A DNA stretch of 64,000 nt from Locusta migratoria (GCA_026315105.1 CM048745.1:760073006-760137005); one strand, 5' to 3'. Counted from the first letter of the stretch, positions 9,017 through 21,021 are shown. The notes: generated by a model not told the origin, from the letters alone. Numbers and translations: made by a program.

Positions 9017-10864
9017 ACGTAATAAGAGATGTCTTAATTTGTGGCTCAGGTGAAGCGTGTGTAATCCCAGAGATAATATCCATAATTTTGTAATTTTCAT
9101 AAAATCGAACGAGCGAAGCTCTCGATTTACAGTTTTGGTTATCTGAAACTGGGGAAGATGTGGTATGTTTGTAAACAGGGGAAAAGTGTGTGCGAAAATT
9201 TAGAACTGGAAAAATGTGTGACTTGTATTACCAAAATGGCCGCGAGTTTCATAAATTCCGTTTGGATGTCAGCATTCACATCCCAATTCTAATAAGATAT
9301 TAATACTTTGTTTAAAACTCGAATCTCCTTAAAGTGAATATCTGAGACTACGAGATTGAAGAAGCGACCTTTTCATGTGTTGGCTGCCGTGTGGCCGGTG
9401 GCGGCCACAGCAAGCGGCTCTGACGTCATCGCGGCAGTCAGCGTGTTAATTTACGTGAAGAACTAGACACTTTCGTTTTGTTTTGCGATTACAGTCACCA
9501 AAGCCCACATCCCTAGCCTTCTTGATGGATTATTATGAATGTACTACTGCTATGTACCATTTAAACGAGTAGGGTGATTTGTAGCATTACAATTTGAGGA
9601 AAGAAACACGGCTATATTATCAATGCTTGTGCAGACTATTTGGATTGAGTGACAATTGTTAGGATTTCTAGTTCCTATTTTGTGCTAAGAACCCTGTTTC
9701 CTGTTTACAGTATTTTGCATCATAATCAAATGAGGAATTTAAACATTTAGTTTGTAAGCGTACGTCGCAGCTTATGAAGTTCGTACATTGTCGTATTGAA
9801 TTTTGTGAATTTCGTACATTACTCTTTAGTCTTGATTTATTTCTGTCTGGTTGTCTTTCATATCTGTATATCCTTGGAGATATTAAATAAAAGATACATT
9901 ATTAGCCTCTGCTCATACCGAATTGTCGAATTAATTTATGATTTGAATGAGCATTTACTAGCGTTTTCCTATCTCAAAAATGAAAATCGAAGTATAATAA
10001 CAATATTGATAATAGTACAACTTGTATTGTTTCTGCGTGAGATAACAAGCTACAAATGAAATGTATTATGCAGAAATCCCTGATAAATCATGGAGAATAA
10101 TTCTACAACATCATTAGCTGAAATTTTCGATAGGGAGAGCGATCCTTATTTTTTAAATGCAATGACTTCAATAAGAAGACAAAGGGAAGACCCCATGTAT
10201 AAATTAATCATTTACTGTATGTCATTACTAGGTTCGGCAAGCTATGTTGCCAGTATTAAACGATCAAATGTTACTTCATCAAACTACCAAATACTTTTTA
10301 CAAAGTGCCAGTTATATGGATTTAAAACTGATAATTCACTGTACATATCACATGTTGTTTGGTACATAATGGACATAATATCTTTGACATCTGATTCCTG
10401 CACATTTAAAGTAAGAATTGATATAGCACTGTACATATCACATGTTGTTTGCTACATCATTGTTATAATGCCTTGATCATCTGATTCTACAACTGTAACA
10501 CAAATCTTGAGTGAATACCACTAATAGATATACAGTGAATACATATACTTTCGTGAATTTGAGTAGCAGGCAAAGATCTTGAACTTCAGTTACAAGAACT
10601 GGGAGAAATGTCAGTAAGGCCAAAAATTCGCAACTAATGATAAAAAACAATGAACATTAGTAGCACAGGCGTCGATGCGCTACAATTGTTCGTTTCTTTT
10701 ATTCATGTGCATGGGATTCCTAAACGTTTCATTTTATCTAATACTTCTGTTACAGTTTTATGTAATGGTTCATCACTTGATTCTGAGGACTTGCTTCTCA
10801 GTTGACTCCTGTAGAAAATGATAAATGTATATAAAGTCATTGAGGAGGTAGGCGACCATGATGA
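9017..10864. other. No firm feature; one unexplained 128-codon ORF (10090-10476, +)
   Basis: AT-rich sequence. The open frame at 10090-10476 begins MENNSTTSLAEIFDRESDPY and ends in a region built from an imperfect direct duplication: cactgtacatatcacatg at about 10338 and again at about 10426, with flanking similarity. I recognise no family. Its low-complexity end and isolation argue against a host gene. Nothing else stands out. Confidence 0.4.
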
Positions 10865-10957
10865 AATGATTGCTTAGTACTGCTGTGAAGCTGGTTAGGT
10901 CGCAAATTCTTTATTATAGGTCACACTTCATGTATAGCGTACCCTAAAAAATGACGC

Positions 10958-10979
10958 GTTTCGGCTTTACCATCATCAG
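10958..10979 (-). ncRNA. Hammerhead-ribozyme-like core motif
   Basis: On the minus strand: CTGATGA, one extra T, a three-pair stem (GGT/GCC with AAA loop), then GAAAC. The right arm (12121-12143, +) keeps the second half but lost the leading CTG to a T-run. It resembles the hammerhead cores of Penelope-like pLTRs. The extra base before stem II and the very short stem make catalysis doubtful. Confidence 0.4.
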
Positions 10980-11249
10980 ATTAGCATCTACAAACATAAA
11001 AACAACAAAATTTCTCACATGACAGAAAAAGTAGTAATTTACATTTCATATAGAAAATGATGATTTACGTCGTGTTATACCTATGCCTATGTACAATTGT
11101 TCTTTTAAAACCTTTTATATTTTATACTTTCTGCAATAAGTGCACATCCACCCTGTGTAATTAATATGCATAACCTTATGTGATATGGCGCCACTATACG
11201 CCTAGTAATGCCACCTGGAAGCAAGAAAAGTCTACTTGGACAGTACCGA

Positions 11250-11930
11250 AGGTGTTCATCTACATCTACAAAAATACTACGCAAGCCACCTGACGGTGTG
11301 TGGCGGAGGGTACCTTGAGTACCACTATCGATTTTCCCTCCTATTCCAGTCAAGTATTGTTCGCGGAAAAAAGGATTGTCGGTATGCCTCTGTGTGGGCT
11401 CTAATCTCTCTGACTTTATCCTCACGGTCTCTTCGCCTGATATACGTAGGAGGGAGCAATATACTGCTAGACTCCTCGGTAAAGGTATGTTACCGAAACT
11501 TTGACAAAAGCCCGTACCGAGCGACAGAGCGTCTCTCCTGCAGAGTCTTCCACTGGAGTTTATCGATCATCTCCTTAACGCTTTCACGATTACCAAACGT
11601 AAATGTAACGAAGCGCGCTGCCCTCCGTTGGATCTTCTCTACCTCCTCTACCAATCCCATCTGGTACGGATTTCACACCAGTGAGCAGTATTCAAGCTGT
11701 GGGCGAACAAGTGTACTGTAACCTACTTCCTTTATTTTCGGACTGCATTTCCTTAGTATTATTCCAATGAATCTAAGTCTGGCATCTGCTTTACCGACGA
11801 TTGAATTTATATGGTCGTTCCATTTTAAATCCCTCCTAATGACTACTCCCAGATACTTTATGGAATTAACTGCTTCCAGTTGCTGCCTTGTTATACTGTA
11901 GCTGAATGAGAAAGCTATTAGTCTGCTTTT
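11250..11930 (-). pseudogene. 3' end of a jockey/CR1-like non-LTR retrotransposon (RT thumb)
   Basis: The minus-strand reading gives VNSIKYLGVVIRRDLKWNDH, INSIVGKADARLRFIGIILR, KEVGYSTLVRPQLEYCS, and VEKIQRRAARFVTFTFGN. These are the standard C-terminal sequences after the RT palm in this clade. Few stops interrupt it. It ends near a gatgtagatga tail, a microsatellite-like 3' end also present in the copy at 48085. Catalytic RT motifs are absent (5' truncated). Confidence 0.8.
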
Positions 11931-12057
11931 GTATGTATATCAAACAACATCTTACATCATTTCATGTGTGCACATGGCATGGAAGAGGTATAACACGACG
12001 TAAATAATCATCTTCAATATGAAATGTAACTTACTACTTTTTCTGTCATGTGAAGAC

Positions 12058-12061
<4 letters not shown>

Positions 12062-12121
<60 letters not shown>

Positions 12122-12122
12122 T
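12062..12122. repeat. (TA)n followed by poly-T
   Basis: About 22 TA units and then a run of about 17 T inside the right arm of the fold-back element; the left arm lacks it. Confidence 0.95.
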
Positions 12123-12238
12123 GATGATGATGGTAAAGCCGAAACGTGTCATTTTTGAGGGCACGCTATGCATTAAGTGTGACCTATAATAAAGAATTTG
12201 CGACCTAACCAGCTTCACAGTAGTACTACCCAATCACT

Positions 12239-12840
12239 AAATACGTCCTACACTACGTCTGCCATATCCCCTGGTGCGCCACTACCGCAAAAGGAGAAGT
12301 GGTGCTCTTACCTTCTGAACGGTACGCGTGCAGCAGCGACGCCGTTTACCTCTTGCACTGGTGGCATTACGACCAACCACCAAATTAGACTTGCAGGCGA
12401 GCACGTGGGACGTAACGCATGATTGAGTCGTGGCCGGGGCGGGGCGACAGCTGATCTTTCGGCACCGTCGTAACGAAAGGCACACGCGAGGTGGCCGCGC
12501 AGCGCGCTACGACGCCCTCCCTCCCTGGCCATGAATAATGCATCGCCCCTGCGGCCAACGGGCCCTGCCTGCGAGGGGAATGGCGTCGTCACCGGCAGGC
12601 GAGGCGAGCGCCAGCGCCAGCGGACTACACCCCCTCCCCCAATCCACCTGGCGGCGGCAGCAAGGCTGGGACTCCGCTACGCTGCTGGGTATTGCTAGCG
12701 GCCCTGGCAACAGGAGTTTCTGGTTTCAATTACACTTCTTCCTCTTACTGACGACCTTGTACAACTACTTTGAACTATGGGGAAAACTTCTGTTTTCGAT
12801 ACCAACCGTCGGCTTTGACCATAGATGTCCTAAGTGAAAT
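12239..12840. other. GC- and CpG-rich patch, no gene assigned
   Basis: 12420-12720 is much richer in G+C and CpG than its surroundings (tgcgaggggaatggcgtcgt and neighbours) and has open frames on both strands, as GC-rich DNA usually does. It could be a host promoter/first-exon island or a GC-rich transposon part. No codon-level signal or motif decides. Confidence 0.35.
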
Positions 12841-12849
12841 CACTCCATA

Positions 12850-13148
12850 AGGTAAAGCAGTCAACAATCTGAAGATTGGTTAGAACACCACAGTGCTTTA
12901 CATAGGCATGGTCCTGTTTGGAGGTGCTATGCCTTGCCTTCGAACTTAATTACCCATCCAGTTATATGGGGACCTACAGTTTAAAATGGGTTCTGAACCA
13001 CGGTGCTACCCGGTATTTTTCACATGAGCAATCCTGCCAGAGGTGAAAGAGTGGAACGTGACAGATAAAAATCCTAGGACCTGGCGGGGATCGAACCCGC
13101 TACTTTTGGATTTGTAGTCTGGCACTCTACCACTGTGCAACCGAGGCG
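12850..13148 (-). mobile_element. tRNA-derived SINE (family C), full length
   Basis: The minus-strand head runs cgcctcggttgcacagtgg, then gactacaaatcc, then ggttcgatccc (B box), and resembles a tRNA-Cys-like head. A roughly 220-bp body follows, which is shared with the copy at 24776-25076. The 9-bp direct repeat cactccata flanks it (12841-12849 and 13149-13157). The body has no relation to the tail of families A and B. Confidence 0.85.
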
Positions 13149-13207
13149 CACTCCATACGTCCTTTGAACTGACGTGGCGTATTAAAGGGCGGAGGCGTAT
13201 TAAAGGG

Positions 13208-16130
13208 CCAGGATACAGGTTAGCTGCCTTCTACTCTAGGAGTTCTTTGCAGTGTGGGGGAGTGGCCATGTATGTAAAAAACGATTTTTCATCGGAGTCA
13301 ATCGATTTTTCTAAACACTGCACAGAACAGATATTTGAATGTTGTGCAGGAGTTGTTAATGTTAATGGAACTAAACTAGTAATAGTTGTTATTTATAGAT
13401 CCCCTGACTCAGATTTTAAAATGTTTCTGCCCAAGCTGGAATTGGTTCTGGGTTCACTGTATAGGAAGTATAAAAATTTAATTGTGTGTGGAGATTTCAA
13501 CATTAATTTTGTAGGTGATAGCTCAAGGAAAAGTCAGCTGTTAGATCTATTTAATTCCTATAACATGATGCAAACAGTATTTTTTCCAACGAGAGTGCAA
13601 GGAAATAGCAGTTCTACCATTGACAATATTTTTGTTCATTCTTCATTATTAGAGGGGCACTCTGTCAGCAGAATAGTAAATGGCCTATCAGACCACGATG
13701 CCCAACTTTTAATTCTAAAAAGTATTTGTTCTCAAACAAATGTTAAACATAAATATCAACTACTCAGAAAAGTTAATCCAGTTGCAATTGAGACCTTTTT
13801 AAGCCTAATTAAGGAACAAGAATGGCAGGATGTTTATAGTGCTGATAATGCAGATGATAAATATAATGCTTTTCTGAACACATTTATTATGCTGTTTGAA
13901 AGTTGCTTTCCGCTAGAACGCTCAAAACAGGGTACTTTCAGTAACAGACAGCCAGGGTGGATGACTAAGGGGATAAGAGTATCATGTAGAACTAAGCGGG
14001 AGTTGTATCAAAATGTTAGAAGCAGTCAGAATGAAGATGCAGTAGCTCATTACAAACAGTACTGTAAGGTTCTGAAAAATGTCATTAAGAATGCAAAAAG
14101 TATGTGGTACGCAAAAAGAATAGCAAACTCTCGGGATAAAATTAAAACTATCTGGTCAGTCGTGAAGGAAGTGTCTGGTCAGGAGCAGCAGGTAGAAGAT
14201 ATAACGTCAGTGCGTAGTAGGAATGTTTCTGTTACTGACAAGTTAGATATATGTGCAATATTCAATAATCACTTTCTGAATATAGTAGAGGAACTAAACA
14301 AAACTCTAGTTTCTACAGGTAATCATATAACGTTTTTAGAAAATGCGTTTCCGAGGCTGTTGCCTGAAATGATCCTTCATGATACTTCCATAGGTGAGAT
14401 TGAGTCAATAATTAAATCACTAAAGACTAAGGACTCTTGTGGATATGATGGGGTATCTAGCAGAATTCTAAAGTACTGTTCTCCATATGTTAGCCCAGTA
14501 CTAAGCCATATTTGTAATTTTTCCTTTCAGAATGGTCAGTTTCCTAACAGATTAAAGTACTCAGTAGTGAAACCGCTTTATAAAAAAGGAGAAAGGGATA
14601 ATGTAGACAACTATAGACCTATTTCTATGCCATCGGTTTTTTCCAAAGTTATTGAAAAGGCTGTATATTCAAGATTAATTGATCATTTCAGTTCACATAA
14701 TTTCCTGTCAAACGTACAGTTTGGTTTTAGAAGTGGTTTAACGACCGAAAACGCTATATTTTCGTTTCTCTGTGAGGCACTTGATGGGTTAAATAAGAGG
14801 CTACGGACATTAGGCGTCTTCTTTGATTTAACAAAAGCGTTTGATTGTGTTGATCACAAAATATTGTTGCAGAAGTTGGAACATTATGGAATACGGGGAG
14901 TAGCCCACAACTGGTTCACCTCTTACTTTAATAATAGACAACAGAAGGTAATTCTCCGCAGTGTAGAAAATGGCTATGACGTGCAATCCCAATGGGGCAC
15001 AATTAAGTATGGGGTGCCCCAGGGGTCTGTTTTGGGACCATTGCTGTTTCTTATTTATATAAATGATATGCCTTCGAGTATAACAGGTGATTGTAAAATA
15101 TTTTTGTTTGCTGATGATACCAGCTTGGTAGTGAAGGATGTTGCTCGTAATATTGACACAGTATCAAATAATGCAGTTCAGGAGATAAGTTCATGGCTAA
15201 TAGAAAACAAGTTGATGTTAAATCACAGTAAAACTCAGTTTTTACAATTTCTAACACATAATTTGACGAAATCTGACATTATGATTACACATAATGGGCA
15301 TGTGATAAGTGAAACTGAACAGTTCAAATTTCTAGGTGTTCATATAGACAGTAAGCTGTCATGGAAAGCCCATGTTCAGGATCTTGTTCCAAAACTAAAT
15401 TCTGCTATATTTACCATTAGAACAATATCTGAGATAAGTGATTTTTCAACACGAAAAGTAGTCTACTTCGCTTACTTTCACTCACTTATGACGTACGGCA
15501 TTGTTTTTTGGGGTAACTCGCCTGCTGCAAAAAGGATATTTCTGGCTCAAAAACGGGCGGTTCGAGCAATATCTGGTGTAAGTTCGTGAACGTCATGTCG
15601 ACCCCTTTTCAGTAGTTTGGGAATTTTGACTCTGGCGTCACAATACGTTTTTTCTTTAATGTCGTTTGTTGTTAATAATATCAGCTTATTCCCACGAGTT
15701 AGTAGCTTTCACTCGGTGAATACTAGACAGATGTCTAATCTACATTTGCACCACACCACCTTAACACTTGTGCAGAAAGGGGTGCAGTATTCTGCGGCAT
15801 CCATTTTCAATAAGCTGCCACAAGAACTTAAGAATCTTAGCACTAATCCACATGCTTTCAAATCTAAATTGAAGAGTTACCTCGTGGCTCACTCCTTTTA
15901 TTCTGTCGAGGAACTCCTAGAAAAGTTAAAGAATTAAGCTAATTTATTTTTTCTTTATTGATTCTTTTCACTTTGTCTTAAGATTGTCGTGTGCAAAGGA
16001 CTACTTAAAATTTTTCTATTACCATTATTGTGTAACAATTAATGTATTGACTTGTTCCATGACCATGGAGTCTTACTCCTGAAGTGGGTCCTATGGAACA
16101 GAAAAAAACAAATAAATAAATAAATAAATA
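13208..16130 (+). mobile_element. 5'-truncated non-LTR retrotransposon, near-intact coding part
   Basis: Starts abruptly inside the endonuclease domain, carries RT, a 3' UTR and an (AAAT)n tail (about 16110-16130), and has no LTRs. This is the classic product of incomplete target-primed reverse transcription. The well preserved frame makes it one of the youngest LINE-type copies in the window. No clear target duplication was found: the 5' flank is itself a short tandem (gcgtattaaagggc, twice). Confidence 0.85.
13211..15937 (+). pseudogene. Endonuclease-reverse transcriptase polyprotein (ORF2-like), one in-frame stop
   Basis: The frame is open from the truncation point (GYRLAAFYSRSS) to 15586, is stopped once by TGA at 15587-15589, then continues in the same frame to 15937. 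The apurinic-type endonuclease part shows GGVAMYVK, VVIYRSPDSD, IVCGDFNINF, IDNIF and NGLSDHDAQ. RT motifs are KDSCGYDGVSS, VKPLYKKGERDNVDNYRPIS, FGFRSGLTTENA, FFDLTKAFDCVDH, GVPQGSVLGPLLFLIYINDM and the catalytic LFADDTSL. The thumb/C-terminal part is present (FLGVHIDSKLSWKAH, then LASQYVFSL and GVQYSAASIFNKLP). It would nick target DNA and reverse-transcribe. The missing N-terminal endonuclease and the stop make it inactive. The clade is jockey/CR1-like by motif style. Confidence 0.9.
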
Positions 16131-16344
16131 GGGGGTGAGCAGGGGCCCCCGAAATAATGAACATCAAGAAGAAGAGGAATAAGTATGAATTTTATTTATT
16201 TATGCACATAGTTTCCGCCCATATTGGATCACTAAATGAAACAATATACAACAGAATTTACAACAATGTAATATAAGTTATATATACGTGGCGCAGGGAG
16301 GTGGACTTGTACCAGAGTATCAGCCATTCCGGAGTATGGCCACC

Positions 16345-16965
16345 ATAATCATCAAATCAGCGATCGAAGACCCTGTAGATCATGGTCGACCTCACAATGT
16401 TCCTCCATATATGGCGATTGTGTATACTTTGGATCCAGTTGCCACGGACTCTTGGGTCACAAAGGTCTTTCCTTAGCTCATCAACGCATCGCTTTCTGGC
16501 TCATCCGATTGGACGGGTACCATCAGGTCTTCCCGTAAGTACGGCTATTGCACGAGAGGTTTCTGGTCTCCTAGCAATGAGGACTGTCATGCTTATTCTC
16601 CTCGCTTTCAGTTTTTGAACTATGTTCGGTTGCCTCATCAGTTCATACAATTCTTGATTTTTTTTACGTCTCCTTGAGTTCCCTTCATAGACATGCCCAA
16701 AGATCCTTCTCATAATATTTCTCTCGAATACCAACAATTTTTCTTCATCCTTCTTTGTTGTGCTTCAGGTTTCTGTCCCATACAACAATACTGGCACTAT
16801 CACGGCATTATATGCTTTAAGTTTGGTCTTAATTCACAGATTCTTAGATAACATTGTTTGCTTGAAACTGAAGTAAGTTTTAGACCCATTAACAATTCGT
16901 TGGACAATATCGTGTTTTAAAATATTTTCCCTGTTAAACCATGTGCCATACCCACCTCTCGTAAA
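16345..16965 (-). pseudogene. RTE-type RT C-terminal fragment
   Basis: The minus strand reads IVNGSKTYFSFKQTMLSKNL, then LKAYNAVIVPVLLYGTET, then KLLVFERNIMRRIFGHVYE, then RWYELMRQPN-like and ELRKDLCDPRVRG. These are the post-palm landmarks of RTE/BovB-like elements (VLLYG.E.W, FER.ILR.IFG). Stops and frame changes are present. The RT catalytic part is not included. Confidence 0.75.
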
Positions 16966-17382
16966 AAAAAGTAAAATTAAAAAAATGGAACTTTTCTTGT
17001 GTGTTCACTACCGTCGGCGGTGAACGGCATCCGCCCACATGCTCGCCGTATCAGCCCCGCATGAAAGCCTAGTATCGCTGAGTGGGGTGTATCAACCATC
17101 GCAGTGGGCTCTCAATCAGAAAGTTCTTCGGGAACGCCAGACGTCCTGCCTCACCACCGGCTCAGCCGGCTGCCTTCTTCTGCTCTGAGCGTCCGTCCTA
17201 GCAACATGACTTAACTGTTAGCTCCTGCTACCAACCTGCCTTCCCCGGCCATGCTCCCCAGGAGATGATATTCCTATTATCTTCCAACTTTGTAAACTGC
17301 CTTTTCGCCACCCTGTATTATGTTGGTCAATTAAACATCGTTTTCTCTAAGCCTTCTGAAAGCAATTCGACTAGCTCACACC
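16966..17382. other. No recognised feature
   Basis: A locally GC-richer stretch (17010-17260) between two RTE fragments. No motif recognised. Confidence 0.4.
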
Positions 17383-17592
17383 ATGGCCACATTCCGTCAA
17401 CCATTCTGTTACAGACTATCATCTATTCTTTTCAATCTCGCATTAGTGAAGGTAATGCGAGAGATGGCATCTAATGAACTCATAGGAGCCTCGATGGGGA
17501 TTGTGAACATCAAATACCTCGGATACTGCGAGGATATAGTGCTACTATCTGGGTCACAAGATGAATTAGGAGGAATCGCGGACCAGATATAA
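17383..17592 (+). pseudogene. RTE-type RT palm fragment with mutated catalytic box
   Basis: The open frame reads SSILFNLALVKVMREMASNE and then VNIKYLGYCEDIVLLSGSQD. In RTE elements these correspond to SPxLFNLxLE and LGYADDIVLL. The catalytic YADD has become YCED, so it is dead. It lies in opposite orientation to the RTE thumb fragment at 16345-16965, so the two are either separate insertions or an inverted rearrangement. Confidence 0.75.
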
Positions 17593-17778
17593 TTAAATTC
17601 TGACGTAATATATATTGCCGTTGACAGGCATTGACCCTTTGTTCAGTGCGGAGGCACTCCTAGGCCGTTACTCTTACAAAAATAACTACGAGTTTGACCT
17701 CTAGTGGGCAAGGTGAAATTGAGATTTTGTATCTGGCGGGAGGCGTACTTGAGTAATTCCGTGCAGGTGTGATAATCG

Positions 17779-17850
17779 CTTTGTCCCCAGTGGTGTAGGG
17801 GCCAGCGCCTAGAAGCAGGAGACCCAGGTTCGAGTCTCGGTGGGGTACAC
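17779..17850 (+). repeat. tRNA-like SINE head, decayed
   Basis: An A-box-like tggtgtagggg and a B box ggttcgagtct at tRNA spacing, with partly pairing ends (tgtcccca and tggggtaca). No functional tRNA fold is evident. It is probably the head of an old SINE; the part at 17850-17890 may be its body. Confidence 0.45.
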
Positions 17851-17929
17851 ATTTTCAACTTTACCCATTCACAGTTAATGTCATACACTCAGTGAATATG
17901 AATAATGTAATAATTATAGCGGTACATCG

Positions 17930-17995
17930 CCATACGTTACTTATTTTATTGGGATGACCGGTTTCGATCAATAAAGATTAACCTTAGATCATTTC
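17930..17995 (-). repeat. Orphan palindromic-element end with GAAACCGGTCA motif
   Basis: The minus strand has ttgatcgaaaccggtcatccc. The gaaaccggtc block also lies in the arms of the fold-back elements at 34546 and 50647. The leading CTGANGA half is not clear. Probably a decayed solo terminal repeat. Confidence 0.35.
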
Positions 17996-18393
17996 TGTAA
18001 AGAGGAACAAATATATGCTCCGGAATTATAAGATAATGATAAGAAAACTACAGTAATAAAATTGTTGCTGGTAAACCCTTGTTGAGGAGCTGGCCACATC
18101 GACAATCATTATACTTTATCCTCCCATCCGATGAGGTAATTGTCGATACTGCTTAAACAACAAGTCCATTTCGCGATCATACACAGCGCAAGATAGCTCA
18201 AAATAGATCATTTCTCAAGCGGATAGAAGCACCTAGAACACCGTATTTCTAAATACAGTCCAAGTCAACGTATCTAAAAACGACAACAAGTCATTACGTA
18301 CAAAACTGCTGTCGCACGCACTTCTATCGTACCGCAACGAGAATTATCGACACAACATATCGACCCAGTAGCCCTCTATGCCTTAAACACATT

Positions 18394-18413
18394 AAAAAAA
18401 AAAAAAAAAAAAA
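18394..18413. repeat. Poly-A run
   Basis: About 20 A residues; may be the tail of an unrecognised retroposed sequence on the plus strand. Confidence 0.7.
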
Positions 18414-18663
18414 GGAAGATGAATGCAATTAGGAAACTGTTTCCAAACTGCGACTGACAGCAGCGAAATATCCGAGAAATATCATGCGGTACTCCAACCT
18501 GTCCGCTATGCGAGTTATCTTCTACTTACATTTACGATGACAGTTATAACCCAACTTGCTGAAACTAAACATCGGAAAAGGAAAGTTCACATCCTCAATC
18601 GTCAGGAGAGACCAAACATAAAAAAACGCAGACAGAACTTTTTCTTCAGGAGTAAATATCTAT

Positions 18664-18857
18664 GTTCAAATGTTTGTATAGTTTATGGGACTTAACTACG
18701 GGGTCATCAGTCCCTAAACTTACAAACTACTTATGAACTACTTACGAACTAGGACGGCACAAATATCCATGCCTGAGGGGGGATTCGAAACCCCGACCGT
18801 AGTGGCCGTGCAGACCGTGACTGGAGCGCCTCAGTCCCCTCGGCCACCGCGGCCGGC
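18664..18857 (-). mobile_element. tRNA-derived SINE (family A), full length
   Basis: Complete reverse-orientation copy from the acaaacatttgaac tail to the ggccgcggtggccgagg head. The B box is slightly altered (ggtttcgaatcc). It is flanked by the 13-bp duplication agtaaatatctat (18651-18663, 18858-18870). Confidence 0.9.
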
Positions 18858-20393
18858 AGTAAATATCTATACATTCCACAATTACCAAAGGAACAGTCAC
18901 CACTCTCCGCATTCTATGTATTTGTCCATCAAACACCCACCTCTACACACCTCCACCAGGTCTGTCGGAAATACCACACACCAAGCAAAGTTCTGCTTCT
19001 GACGATGATCCTGTATCCCTATGTAGGTGAATGCTAACAAAATATAAACACATTCAATTTTGAAGTCCTATTAACTGTTTGATACACAGTGGCATTCTCA
19101 TAATACCACAATTTTATTAGCTTCTCCGCGTTTTAATGTGTTAGTGGTATTGTGAAAACACCACCCATAAATTTATAATTATGTGAAACAAATTTCTTAA
19201 AATAAATTTACATATAAACATTGCAAAATCACAAAAAAACTATACATTTGGAAAATGACAATTTCTAGCAATCAGAAACGATCAGACCCTCTAACTATGA
19301 TTCGCAACATCGCACGTCCTATGGAACGTATGAGACATGACTGTCCTTTCGTAGCCTTCGATATCTCTCAACCCATCATTCAGACAATGATTACATTCTG
19401 TGAGCCCAACTTAACAGAGAATCATCAGACATAGCAAGCAGATCATTTTCCTGAGTCGTTATCTAAACAACAAGAGTATTATTTACAAGTCGTTAGCTAT
19501 CGCAAACAAAGATGTCTACAAACTAGAATCTCCACCCGAAATCGTGATACTCTCTCCCATACACACATTGGTAATACAAAACGTGTGGTCCTATTCTTCA
19601 AAAGTAATTATTCAAATCAATACTTAGAAGATGTTAATCTCTTGCGATCAAAAACGAACAGGTCTTCTAACGAGGATTCACAACGTCACACATTCATAGC
19701 AACACTATTCGGTACAACCGAAAAACAAACGTAACACGCAATCAATTACTCGTAAAAAATGATCCAAAATTTCGACTGCGTAACTAACGAAAATCAGTTA
19801 CAGTCCTCTCCGAAAACACAATTCCGTACAAATAACATCCTAAACAAGTAACAACAACAGATCACATCTTCTTAGGATGCTATTCATGTGGTAATGCATA
19901 TTTAAGTAAACATCCAAACAGACAGTAATTCGAATTATTAGAATAATTCCAACCATTTTTACAACTAGTTGACCATACGTCTAGCCTGATTTCCTCAGAT
20001 TCCATCATAACAGAGTAACATCAGTCATACCAAATAGGCATTACCCCGATAATTTTACAGTGCTTCTACCCAATTTAGTACAGTTCCTCCCTACTAGCCG
20101 ACAACAACAGCCAAATCCAACCAAGTGACAGATCTATCATTACAGTCATCTTAAAATACACCAAATGGATCTATCCTTTACACAAGACGTAAACAAAGTA
20201 CGCTCTACTAGACACCGATAACAGTCATTCCCTCTCTGACATGGTTTAGAGCAGCTTCAGTGCATTTTATTTCAGCCCAGATCAATTTAATTCAGAATTT
20301 GAATGCCACAAACAATCCTGTCGACATTAAACATATGTGCAAGCTGTCTCAACACCCACAGTCCGCCAGCAGTAATAGTCCAATTCAACACAT

Positions 20394-20570
20394 TAAACTA
20401 TCGGAGATTAGTCGAACCCAATGCTTCTAGACCCAAGGACAATCATTGTCCACCACAAACATCACCGCAACGCAAGAAAAAGGAATCGAAGACACGAAAC
20501 TATCGGAGATTTGTCGCACCCTATGCTTCTCGACCGAAGAATAATCATCACCGCAAGCATCACCGCAACA
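20394..20570. repeat. Diverged tandem duplication, unit about 100 bp
   Basis: The block actatcggaga.t.gtcg followed by atgcttct.gacc and atcaccgcaac occurs twice in tandem (about 20397 and 20498). The two copies translate in one frame to NYRRLVEPNASRPKDNH and NYRRFVAPYASRPKNNH, which is probably coincidental. Confidence 0.6.
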
Positions 20571-20988
20571 CTAGCAGGATGTATCCAGTCGTATCGTAAG
20601 CATCAGTAACAGACGATATAAATACTCCACAACCGTATTACATCTATTACACTCCGTATCTCTGTTGCATCTGTAACTATGTGACACCTATGCCTTACAG
20701 CTCAACTCCCCGTAAGAGGCCAAATCCAACAAAGTGACAGGCTTCTCACCACATTCTTCTAGTCAATACACATCCACACAAAGACTTGATAGGTAGCGAT
20801 GTATCTTATACTACTAAGTATCAATATCTATTTCCACAAATGTGGAGCACTTCTGTGTTGCAACGAATTGTACGACTAACCAGTTGGAAATAGATATTTC
20901 GCGCAAGACATCATACATTGACCGCATCAGATTACGAATACACGAGAGCTAACTTTATAAAGATAGAATTACGTTGGTTCTATCAACA

Positions 20989-20991
20989 GAC

Positions 20992-21021
<30 letters not shown>
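20989..21021. repeat. (AAT)n microsatellite
   Basis: About ten ATA/AAT units in a row. Confidence 0.9.

Larger units (their letters stand above)
10865..12238. mobile_element. Fold-back (inverted-repeat) element enclosing a non-LTR RT fragment
   Basis: The left arm (10865 to about 11100) and right arm (about 11963 to 12238) are reverse complements. For example gctggttaggtcgcaaattc on the left pairs with gaatttgcgacctaaccagc on the right. The coordinate sum stays near 23103 in the outer part. The right arm has gained a (TA)n/poly-T run. The arms hold a hammerhead-like motif. The centre carries the 3' part of a jockey/CR1-like element in minus orientation. I found no clear flanking duplication. 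It may be Penelope-related (inverted pLTRs), but no Penelope protein is visible. Confidence 0.65.
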
